DNA of 10,968 nt from NCBI GenBank assembly GCA_030607345.1, contig JAUWKC010000020.1:1-10968 (forward strand), in the 5' to 3' direction. Source of the stretch: Planctomycetota bacterium (GTDB lineage: Bacteria > Planctomycetota > Phycisphaerae > Sedimentisphaerales > SG8-4). Positions 1 to 5,264 of the stretch are shown here, piece after piece. Every line of letters begins with the position of its first letter. Within the stretch, counting starts at the first letter, position 1. The notes below the pieces were generated by a model. The model was given only the letters and a program-made list of their open reading frames with translations, was not told where the DNA came from and did no database searches. The position numbers were made by a program, and so were the translations under genes.

Positions 1-530
1 AGCCGTTCGGTGTTGTTTTCAATGCCCTTTTGCGACTGTACCTGGGTTTTTTGCAGATTTGCAAACATCTGCCGGGTTCTGACCCCATTGTCCTGGACCG
101 CAGTGAGATTAGACGCGAGATTAGACGTATTAGCTGACAGTCGCTCAGTGTTGTTCTCAATACCCGTCTGTAACTGCACCTGGGCGTCCTGCATCGCTGC
201 GATACTGCCCATCATTTGCTCTATCTGAATTCTAATCTCATCTCGCAGCACACCCTGAGTTTGCCTGACTGCTGCCATATTATTTGCCATTTGCTTGGAG
301 CTCGCTTCAAAACCGTTCTGCAGGACAATCTGGCGTTTCTCTATTGTCGCCATATTGCCGGCTATCTGTTGATTACCACTCTGCACCATCTTCTGCAATT
401 TGAGCTGATTTCGCTTGAGGGCATTCATTTTGCCACAGCCTGCACATTGAAACGCTACTGCCGCGGCTGCTGCGCACAGGGCGGTTGTCACAACAACTTT
501 CTCAAGGCCTGCTCTGTTTTTGCTCTTCAT
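1..530 (-). CDS. Probable lipoprotein with 25-residue coiled-coil repeats (partial)
   Basis: The frame is open from the ATG at 530 down to the window edge, giving 176 residues; the C-terminus is missing. The start is preceded by a purine-rich GAGAAGGGG about six bases upstream. Residues 9-31 form a hydrophobic export signal after a basic N-terminus, and Cys32 sits in CAGC, a near-lipobox with Cys instead of Leu at -3, so lipidation is likely but not certain. The mature part contains no proline and is rich in Gln, Asn, Ala and Met. It is built of repeats about 25 residues long starting near 36, 61, 86 and 111, then a shorter 21-residue unit and another from 157. Gln42, 67, 92, 117 and 163 occupy the same repeat position, and GIENNTER occurs at 123-130 and again at 169-176. 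A long helical, cell-envelope coiled-coil protein is inferred. No function can be assigned. Confidence 0.75.
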   Translation of the reverse strand, partial: MKSKNRAGLEKVVVTTALCAAAAAVAFQCAGCGKMNALKRNQLKLQKMVQSGNQQIAGNMATIEKRQIVLQNGFEASSKQMANNMAAVRQTQGVLRDEIRIQIEQMMGSIAAMQDAQVQLQTGIENNTERLSANTSNLASNLTAVQDNGVRTRQMFANLQKTQVQSQKGIENNTER

Positions 531-668
531 AGTCTACCCCTTCTCATCAAAATACAACCTTTGAACCTGATTAAACGCTTGACGCACTCTGCAACCATTG
601 CCGCTTAGCCAACTTCCCCCAGCCATAAAACTGACGGCCTAAAACCCTCACCTCAATACAGAAGTGCC

Positions 669-684
669 TTTTCAGTACTGAAAA
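669..684. repeat. Perfect 16-base palindrome
   Basis: The sequence TTTTCAGTACTGAAAA is a perfect inverted repeat with no spacer. It lies in the 262-base gap between the stop of the membrane protein gene at 793 and the start of the lipoprotein gene at 530, about 140 bases upstream of the latter. A twofold-symmetric site like this could bind a dimeric regulator; it is too short-looped to be a typical hairpin terminator. Nothing else was recognised in 531-792, where I see no clear terminator or strong promoter. Confidence 0.5.
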
Positions 685-792
685 ACAACTTCCTACGTTT
701 TCTTCGGCCATAAAGCACCGATAACTTTACTTTTTATAGGGCGTGGATACAAAGAACTGATGCTCAAAGAACCGCACTAACGCCGAGAAAGC

Positions 793-1476
793 TCACACGC
801 TCCATTCTTTCGAGGCCTTAATGAATTTGTTCTGCACTATCAGGCCAATTGTCGTTGGTATCAGAAGAGCGGCTGTTAAGAACCATCTTCTGTCAAGGAC
901 GAGTTCTTTTATCGCGGCGGTTGTCGGCTGATATAGATACAAAAGTGCGAGCAGCCCTATTACTATCAGGCTGCTGCCTCCCAGACTGGAGAAAAGCATA
1001 ACGGCGATTCTGAAAACGATAAATGAGACCATCCCCCCGGCTATCATGCCGATAAGGGCGCCGGCCCAGATGTATTGCTCGGTAAGCCCGAAGGCATACC
1101 ACAATGCCGAAGTAAGTACACCTCCGGCTATCGCTCCGAGTACGCTTACCGCATACCGCATCAGGGGAATCGAAAAACCTGCCAGCAGTCCCAGGCCAAT
1201 GAATCCGCCCCAGAGCTGGCTGTTGTTACCCTGAATCCTGTCTCCTACGACCGCCCCAAGGGTCAGGCCCAGCAGCCCGAAGCTGATTACCACCAAAATC
1301 TTGAATACTCGCCACCCGTACATCAGGCATACCGCACCAAACGACACAAACGTAACAGCTTCGAGATAATTGAGCGATGTTACATATTCCCATATCAAGT
1401 CAATTGGAACGACTGCTTCTGTCGCCGTGTGGTCCGTCACTTCAGCCGTCTGCGCCAGCACGGTTAGAAAATCCAT
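793..1476 (-). CDS. Polytopic membrane protein, TMEM198/DUF4203-like
   Basis: This 227-residue protein begins with a polar, probably exported N-terminus (1-35) followed by about seven hydrophobic segments near 38-54, 57-77, 87-104, 106-128, 134-158, 160-182 and 197-214, and a short basic tail. The helices are rich in glycine and small residues (for example GLLGLTLGAVVG at 67-78 and GAIAGGV at 114-120). This resembles the DUF4203/TMEM198 group of membrane proteins, which have no established bacterial function; the assignment is from overall pattern only. The ATG at 1476 has AGGAGA a few bases upstream, a good ribosome binding site. It follows the next gene upstream (1559-2269) after 82 bases on the same strand, and both encode the same sort of protein, so co-transcription is likely. 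Confidence 0.75.
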   Translation of the reverse strand: MDFLTVLAQTAEVTDHTATEAVVPIDLIWEYVTSLNYLEAVTFVSFGAVCLMYGWRVFKILVVISFGLLGLTLGAVVGDRIQGNNSQLWGGFIGLGLLAGFSIPLMRYAVSVLGAIAGGVLTSALWYAFGLTEQYIWAGALIGMIAGGMVSFIVFRIAVMLFSSLGGSSLIVIGLLALLYLYQPTTAAIKELVLDRRWFLTAALLIPTTIGLIVQNKFIKASKEWSV

Positions 1477-1558
1477 CCTCTTTCTCCTAATAAATCTGCT
1501 TATGGCACTTCATCAGGCCCGAACAGCAGCGGGTTCCCGGAACCACGCGCTCAGCAGG

Positions 1559-2269
1559 CTATGAAGTCCTCCATTTGCGATGCTTTGGTTCCGATTCTTC
1601 TTTGCCGGCGACGGTCTTCTTTTTTCCTGCTTCTTTTCGACTGCCCTTGCACAGCAGCAATTGCTCGACTGCACCGAAAGCAACCATCACCACAAAAACG
1701 CCGCCGTAAAACAAGGGCTTGTTGGAAATGGCGGTAATCGGCTGCGTGCCTTTGTACAGCAGGAGCAAAACCATCCCTGCAAAAACAAGCAGAGTTCCCA
1801 GAACCGCGCAGCATAAGGCCGACATGAAATTCCACAGGTATATCGTGAGTATTATTGCAACCGCCACAGCCGCTACCATCACGGCCAGGCCCTCGAGGGG
1901 CATCGCCCGCAGGCCCTGCCACAATCCGTTGCTTAAATCAATTTCCTTAAGTTCAGCTATGATGAAGAACGCAGACGCCGCCATCATCGCCGCCGCCAGA
2001 AGTGCCATGAACACCTTCTCCAGCATCACCGCTATAACCGCCCCGATTGCTGCTGAAACGGCCACAGCCATGGTATTTGTACCCAGTACAATGTAGCCGG
2101 CCACACCGCCTGCCACTGCCCCGGCAATTATGGCCAGCAGTTTCCTGAATCCCAGTCCGCCCAGCCAGATAAACAAACCCACTATCACCGAGGCCAGACC
2201 CACACCAACCAGCAGCTTGAACGGCAGCTCAGCCGCCCGCTGCTCCAGATTTAGGGCCATGTCAAGCAT
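1559..2269 (-). CDS. Polytopic membrane protein with basic cytoplasmic tail
   Basis: This 236-residue protein is almost entirely hydrophobic. Segments are visible near 17-38, 42-63, 66-83, 85-105, 125-144, 148-171 and 187-206, followed by a strongly charged, Lys/Arg-rich tail (207-236) that is probably cytoplasmic. The helices are packed with Gly and Ala, as in the neighbouring membrane protein encoded at 793-1476, and the two look like a divergent pair of similar topology. Two starts are possible, the ATG at 2269 or the ATG three codons later at 2260; neither has a strong Shine-Dalgarno sequence. No catalytic or transport motif is seen, so I assign no function. A role as an integral inner-membrane protein is the most that can be said. 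Confidence 0.7.
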   Translation of the reverse strand: MLDMALNLEQRAAELPFKLLVGVGLASVIVGLFIWLGGLGFRKLLAIIAGAVAGGVAGYIVLGTNTMAVAVSAAIGAVIAVMLEKVFMALLAAAMMAASAFFIIAELKEIDLSNGLWQGLRAMPLEGLAVMVAAVAVAIILTIYLWNFMSALCCAVLGTLLVFAGMVLLLLYKGTQPITAISNKPLFYGGVFVVMVAFGAVEQLLLCKGSRKEAGKKKTVAGKEESEPKHRKWRTS

Positions 2270-2624
2270 ATAATCATTATCGGCCTTTCAGCACGATTTT
2301 CCTTAAATAGTTCAGCAGTGTGCCTTTACAAGGCCCCAAACGCGGTTCGGACCGACAATAGCTTCAATGCATAAGGGCCTTCGGCACGCGAATTAGCCGG
2401 CGGAATTTCAGTTGGTCAATATGCGAAGACACTCATGCTTCGAGAGGGCGCGTAATCTGTATCTTACTGTTGGGCTGCCCCCTGGCAAGTCGCCAAAGTA
2501 ACAGCACGCCGGACGCTGAGTGGGAATTCTGCCGCAAATGTCTCTGGAGGCTGCAAACAGAAAATTCCGCCAAACAGAGCCTGCACCATTGGTGGATTCT
2601 TACAAATTCTTCGTGCCAAGATGA
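2270..2624. other. Intergenic stretch without a convincing gene
   Basis: These roughly 355 bases lie between the divergent membrane protein gene (minus) and the tRNA-Met promoter (plus). The only open frame of any size is a 67-codon minus-strand frame at 2433-2636. It has no recognisable domain, is rich in Cys, Trp and His, and runs into the tRNA promoter. I see no RNA gene, no long repeat and no clear terminator. The part just before 2269 should hold the promoter of the membrane protein genes, but I could not identify a good -35/-10 pair there. Confidence 0.5.
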
Positions 2625-2654
2625 TTGACAAGACACACCGAGAATTGTTATTGT
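2625..2654 (+). promoter_or_regulatory. Sigma70-type promoter of the tRNA-Met/tRNA-Glu/tadA cluster
   Basis: A perfect -35 box TTGACA (2625-2630) is followed after 18 bases by TATTGT (2649-2654), which matches four of six -10 positions. Transcription would start near 2661, about 14 bases before the tRNA-Met 5-prime end, a typical arrangement for a stable RNA gene. Confidence 0.6.
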
Positions 2655-2674
2655 TTAAGCCGTTGGCAGTATTT

Positions 2675-2748
2675 GGCGGCGTAGCTCAGTTGGTTAGAGC
2701 ATGGGATTCATAAGCCCAGGGTCGTTGGTTCGAATCCAACCGCCGCTA
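2675..2748 (+). tRNA. tRNA-Met (CAT), elongator type
   Basis: A full cloverleaf of 74 bases folds: acceptor GGCGGCG with CGCCGCT (first pair G-U), D-arm GCTC/GAGC, anticodon loop TTCATAA with anticodon CAT, a five-base variable loop GGGTC and T-arm GTTGG/CCAAC around TTCGAAT, with discriminator A. The acceptor sequence resembles bacterial elongator tRNA-Met. The initiator type is excluded because the anticodon stem lacks the run of three G-C pairs next to the loop and the first acceptor pair is not mismatched in the initiator way. The anticodon stem has an A-G mismatch next to the loop. A tRNA-Ile2 (CAT modified to lysidine) is a less likely reading. CCA is not encoded. Confidence 0.93.
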
Positions 2749-2752
2749 CTCG

Positions 2753-2783
2753 TTAGTTGTTAGTGATTAGTTTTTAGTGGTTA
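2753..2783 (+). repeat. Heptamer array downstream of tRNA-Met
   Basis: Four units of TTAGTNN follow each other exactly (TTAGTTG, TTAGTGA, TTAGTTT, TTAGTGG) and end in a further TTA. The array begins five bases after the tRNA-Met 3-prime end. It is the reverse complement of the CTAA-based arrays before tRNA-Glu and tRNA-Ser. Confidence 0.65.
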
Positions 2784-2850
2784 AAAAGTGACGAAGAGTC
2801 CAAATGCAGGCAGGGCCAAGATTAAAAGTTTCCGTGATTTGGAGATAACG

Positions 2851-2886
2851 CTAATAACCTAATAAGCTAACGACTAAAAACTAAAT
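2851..2886 (+). repeat. CTAA heptamer/octamer array upstream of tRNA-Glu
   Basis: CTAA recurs at 2851, 2859, 2867, 2874 and 2881, with spacings of 8, 8, 7 and 7 bases. The array ends directly against the first base of tRNA-Glu. Bases 2868-2884 are the reverse complement, with one mismatch, of 2767-2783 in the array after tRNA-Met, so the two can form a 17-base-pair stem. Confidence 0.6.
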
Positions 2887-2959
2887 GCCCCCATCGTCTA
2901 GTGGCTTAGGATATCAGGTTCTCATCCTGGAGACAGGGGTTCGACTCCCCTTGGGGGTA
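2887..2959 (+). tRNA. tRNA-Glu (CTC)
   Basis: The 73-base cloverleaf has acceptor GCCCCCA with TGGGGGT (first pair G-U), D-arm GTCT/GGAT, anticodon stem TCAGG/CCTGG around TTCTCAT with anticodon CTC, a four-base variable loop, and T-arm AGGGG/CCCCT around TTCGACT. Discriminator A follows and CCA is not encoded. The sequence is close to the bacterial tRNA-Glu consensus. It reads GAG codons. It lies 138 bases after tRNA-Met on the same strand and is probably transcribed with it. Confidence 0.95.
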
Positions 2960-2982
2960 TTGGATACGGACTGTTGCGAAAA

Positions 2983-3489
2983 ATGGACACCGAATCGCTT
3001 GATAAGAAAGAAGATGAGCGGTTTATGCAAGCCGCTATCCAGGCTGCGAAGATAGCCGAGGACAACGGAGACGTTCCTATCGGGGCGGTTATCGTTTATA
3101 AAGACCAAATCATCGCCAAGGCGTATAATCAAAGAGAGCAGCTCCAAGACCCGACAGCCCATGCGGAAATCATCGCCCTTACTCAGGCCGCAGCGTTCCT
3201 GGAGAACTGGCATTTGAACGGGTGCACCATTTATGTCACGCTTGAGCCCTGTCCTATGTGTGCCGGGGCGCTGGTTCTGGCCAGGATAGACAGATTGGCC
3301 TACGGCTGCGATGACCCCAAGGCCGGGGCCTGTGGCAGCCTGTATAATATTGTGGCAGATGGCCGGCTCAATCACCGCCTTGAAGTTACAAGCGGCCTTC
3401 TGGAAGACCAATGCCGAGAGCAGCTACAAGAATTCTTTGCTCGCCGACGCCAAGACAACAGCAACAAAAACAAACCAAGCGACCTTTAG
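2983..3489 (+). CDS. tadA: tRNA-specific adenosine deaminase TadA
   Basis: TadA converts adenosine 34 to inosine in tRNA-Arg(ACG), widening wobble reading. The 168-residue product has the zinc deaminase core in the expected order: the substrate-side segment GDVPIGAVIV (29-38), HAE with zinc ligand His60 and proton-shuttling Glu62, and PCPMC with zinc ligands Cys90 and Cys93. Length fits the family (about 150-170), with a slightly extended, polar Lys/Asn-rich C-terminus. I take the ATG at 2983; an in-frame TTG at 2974 would add three residues. Neither has a clear ribosome binding site. The gene starts 24 bases after tRNA-Glu, so it may be read from the tRNA promoter and released by tRNA processing. 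Guanine deaminase is a possible alternative within the superfamily but the motifs and size favour TadA. Confidence 0.93.
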   Translation: MDTESLDKKEDERFMQAAIQAAKIAEDNGDVPIGAVIVYKDQIIAKAYNQREQLQDPTAHAEIIALTQAAAFLENWHLNGCTIYVTLEPCPMCAGALVLARIDRLAYGCDDPKAGACGSLYNIVADGRLNHRLEVTSGLLEDQCREQLQEFFARRRQDNSNKNKPSDL

Positions 3490-3642
3490 TTATTTGTTTT
3501 TCACGACGTCAGTCAACTCAGCGATGCGAAGCTCCAGCCTTTTTATTTCCCGCGTGACCCTATTTCTGTGTATCGTCTGCCAATAGACAATTTTTGCACC
3601 CCTTTTATGATACCGAGCCAACTTTGCTGAGTAACGTCCCAT
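3490..3642 (-). CDS. Small frame with coiled-coil end, likely remnant
   Basis: A 50-codon frame runs from the ATG at 3642 to a TAA at 3490-3492, the base next to the tadA stop. Its first third overlaps the sigma-factor remnant in another frame and looks accidental. The last 35 residues look more like real protein: a basic segment followed by REIKRLELRIAELTDVV (31-47), with leucine and isoleucine spacing of a short coiled coil. I infer that this is the surviving C-terminal part of the decayed gene or of a small gene that once lay downstream of it. Its function is not known, and it may not be expressed. Confidence 0.3.
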   Translation of the reverse strand: MGRYSAKLARYHKRGAKIVYWQTIHRNRVTREIKRLELRIAELTDVVKNK

Positions 3643-3792
3643 GCGGCCTGGCTATCTGAGGTTAATCTAAAAGCGTGCTGCCACAGGCGTTTCTGCCACC
3701 GGCTGACGAGCTTTTCCATAGCCTTAGCGTCGTCTTCCTATGGCATCCATTACCAGAAGCTGGTCGATAATCTGTTCTCTTGCCGGCTGCAT
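3543..3792 (-). pseudogene. Decayed ECF (sigma70-family) sigma factor
   Basis: Two minus-strand fragments in different frames match the N-terminal part of an ECF sigma factor. The first, from the ATG at 3792, reads MQPAREQIIDQLLVMDA and then meets a stop. The second, from 3719, contains LVSRWQKRLWQHAFRLT and continues through AAWDVTQQSWLGIIKGVQKL, the pattern of sigma region 2 (core-polymerase and -10 recognition helices). A one-base indel near 3731-3740 would join them. After the VQKL motif (near 3590) the similarity ends, and neither the rest of region 2 nor region 4 is present, so it cannot be a working sigma factor. A possible promoter remains upstream at 3836-3865. The family call rests on motif resemblance only. 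Confidence 0.6.
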
Positions 3793-3835
3793 CTTTGTTA
3801 TTTTAGTCTTTTTGAGGACCTTAGCGGTTCATTTT

Positions 3836-3865
3836 ATTGTAGAAAAGTGTAGTCATCGCTGTCCA
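3836..3865 (-). promoter_or_regulatory. Possible promoter of the sigma-factor remnant
   Basis: On the minus strand TGGACA (five of six -35 positions, 3860-3865) stands 18 bases from TACAAT (five of six -10 positions, 3836-3841). Transcription would begin near 3829, about 37 bases before the ATG at 3792. Confidence 0.4.
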
Positions 3866-3873
3866 GAATCCAA

Positions 3874-3904
3874 TTGCAAAAACGCTTCTCAATTGATATA
3901 TACT
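3874..3904 (+). promoter_or_regulatory. Possible promoter of tRNA-Ser
   Basis: TTGCAA (3874-3879) is followed after 17 bases by TATATA (3897-3902), or after 19 by the better matched TATACT (3899-3904). It would give a leader of about 70 bases before tRNA-Ser, spanning the heptamer array. The -35 match is only partial. Confidence 0.3.
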
Positions 3905-3930
3905 TGGGAAAAGCTCGAAGGTCCAGGAAA

Positions 3931-3980
3931 GACCAAGGACCAGGACTAAATACCAGCGACTAATGACTATCAACTAATGA
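3931..3980 (+). repeat. Heptamer array upstream of tRNA-Ser
   Basis: Seven degenerate units follow in line: gaccaag, gaccag, gactaaa, taccagc, gactaat, gactatc and aactaat, all of seven bases except one of six. The consensus is close to GACYAAN. The array ends two bases before the tRNA-Ser gene. Confidence 0.6.
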
Positions 3981-3981
3981 T

Positions 3982-4069
3982 GGAGAGGTGTCGGAGTGGC
4001 TTATCGAGCAGCCTTGGAAAGGCTGTGTAGGACTTGTTCCTACCGCGGGTTCGAATCCCGCCCTCTCCG
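3982..4069 (+). tRNA. tRNA-Ser (GGA)
   Basis: The 88-base class II tRNA has acceptor GGAGAGG with CCTCTCC, anticodon stem CAGCC/GGCTG around TTGGAAA with anticodon GGA, a long variable arm with stem GTAGGA/TCCTAC, and T-arm GCGGG/CCCGC around TTCGAAT. Discriminator is G, as expected for serine, and CCA is not encoded. It reads TCC and TCT codons. A T-rich stretch (TTTTGTTCGTTT) follows directly and may help end transcription. Confidence 0.95.
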
Positions 4070-4103
4070 TTTTGTTCGTTTCAAAGCAAGATTGCAAATG
4101 TTT

Positions 4104-4136
4104 GCCGGGATTCGCACACAGAACGGAAGTCCCGGC
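4104..4136. repeat. Inverted repeat between convergent tRNA-Ser and holA
   Basis: GCCGGGA (4104-4110) and TCCCGGC (4130-4136) pair perfectly around a 19-base loop. It lies between the ends of two convergent units, where a bidirectional terminator would be expected, but no T-run follows on either strand, so terminator function is doubtful. Confidence 0.35.
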
Positions 4137-4189
4137 GTGGTCAATCCGTTTGGCGGAAAAGATTTGCCCGGAATACCTCAGCCTGTATC

Positions 4190-5215
4190 TTACCCGGCAG
4201 CGAGTTCCAGAACGAGCTGCTCGATGGCAATCCGGGCCTTTGTCCGGCCGGTCTTTATCGCGTAATCTATTTCAGCCAGACGCTTGAGCGTATCACCGAT
4301 TTTCCTGAGAGGCGTCCTCCGCACCTGTAGAAAGAAGCTGTCTTTGCCGCTCCATATTCCAAGTCGCGATGCAACCTCAGCGGGACGCACGCCTTCTTCA
4401 AGCAGTACCTTGGCGTTAAACATCTTGCGGAAATGATACGCAAAGGCGCCGACCACGGTGAACTCTGTGTTTTTGTCCTCGGCGAACATGCTTCTGAGCC
4501 GGTCCACGGCCTTTCCGGCATTGCCGGCGATAACAGCATCAATCACGGCAAAAGCATTGAAAAACCGATTATGGCCGACGAGAGATTCCACGTGCCCTGC
4601 GGTTATGGTCTTTTGGTCGGTCGCAAAGAGAGCAAGCTTGTCGATTTCGCCGTACAGCCGTCCTAACTCGTCACCGGTCAGCTCGATTAGAAGCTCGGCT
4701 GCATCCGTGGTGAGCTTTTTAGAGTGGGCATCGCTGGCATACTGGATAAGTCGGTGCGGGAGTTGCCAGGGTTTCGGCTGGACTACGTTGATTAATTTGC
4801 CGACTTCGGGCAGCTTCTTTGCCAGCTTGGTCCGGGCATCCCACTTGTTTACCATCAATATCAATATCCCCGTGCCACAGGGATTATCGAAATATTTTTC
4901 GAGCAGCGGGCGATTTTCAGAAACGAAATTGTCTGCGTTTTTTACAACGACCACTCGCCTGTCGGTCAAAAATGGAGCCGTTCGCAGCTCGTCCAACACA
5001 TCGGAGATTACAACTTCAGCCACATCTGCCTTAAAAAGCCCTGTTGCTCTCTGCTGAGGCTCCAGAACTCTGCCGATAAGCTTTTCACACTCGGCGTTAA
5101 GAAGGGAAGCTTCTTTACCCGCGATTACGAAAATGGGTTCGCATTTTTCGCTTCCTTCGCCGACTGCGGTGTGAGTCGATTTTCGGTTTTTCTTTGCTTT
5201 AGTCTCAGGCATCAT
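4190..5215 (-). CDS. holA: DNA polymerase III subunit delta
   Basis: Delta is the clamp-loader subunit that opens the sliding clamp. The product from the ATG at 5215 has 341 residues, close to the usual 340. It opens with a polar leader, then PIFVIAGKEASLL (beta-strand start of the AAA+-like domain I, without a Walker A motif, as in delta). It continues with RRVVVVKNAD and the central LIELTGDELGRLYGEIDKL segment, which is typical of domain II, and closes with a C-terminal helical collar domain containing AYHFRKMFNAKVLLEEG. The frame also extends to a GTG at 5263, one base after the gyrA stop, but the added 16 residues have no family counterpart and the ATG has GGACGAG a few bases upstream. 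It is the second gene of a gyrA-holA unit with no room for its own promoter outside gyrA. Confidence 0.88.
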   Translation of the reverse strand: MMPETKAKKNRKSTHTAVGEGSEKCEPIFVIAGKEASLLNAECEKLIGRVLEPQQRATGLFKADVAEVVISDVLDELRTAPFLTDRRVVVVKNADNFVSENRPLLEKYFDNPCGTGILILMVNKWDARTKLAKKLPEVGKLINVVQPKPWQLPHRLIQYASDAHSKKLTTDAAELLIELTGDELGRLYGEIDKLALFATDQKTITAGHVESLVGHNRFFNAFAVIDAVIAGNAGKAVDRLRSMFAEDKNTEFTVVGAFAYHFRKMFNAKVLLEEGVRPAEVASRLGIWSGKDSFFLQVRRTPLRKIGDTLKRLAEIDYAIKTGRTKARIAIEQLVLELAAG

Positions 5216-5264
5216 TGCTCGTCCGGTGACGATGTCCCGTGTCCTTGCGCCGGTCCGGAACACT

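Noticed and set aside
216..608. 130-codon plus-strand open frame
   Set aside because: It is antisense to the lipoprotein frame, which has a start signal, signal peptide and internal repeats; the plus-strand translation is Cys/His/Leu-rich with no domain.
2433..2636. 67-codon minus-strand open frame
   Set aside because: No ribosome binding site or recognisable domain, unusual Cys/Trp/His content, and it overlaps the tRNA-Met promoter.
2914..3411. 165-codon minus-strand open frame
   Set aside because: It is antisense to tadA and runs into tRNA-Glu; tadA has all family motifs.
3740..3949. 69-codon plus-strand open frame with a hydrophobic start
   Set aside because: It lies opposite the sigma-factor remnant and ends in the heptamer array; the apparent membrane segment comes from T-rich sequence.
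2675..4069. tRNA-linked genomic island or attachment site
   Set aside because: No integrase, no second copy of a tRNA 3-prime end and no foreign-looking genes are visible; the flanking genes are housekeeping.
4104..4136. Bidirectional terminator between tRNA-Ser and holA
   Set aside because: The 7-base stem is perfect but the 19-base loop is long and neither strand has a following T-run; kept only as an inverted repeat.
3988..4330. Three overlapping plus-strand frames of about 90-100 codons
   Set aside because: They read through tRNA-Ser or oppose the 3-prime end of holA; no protein-like features.
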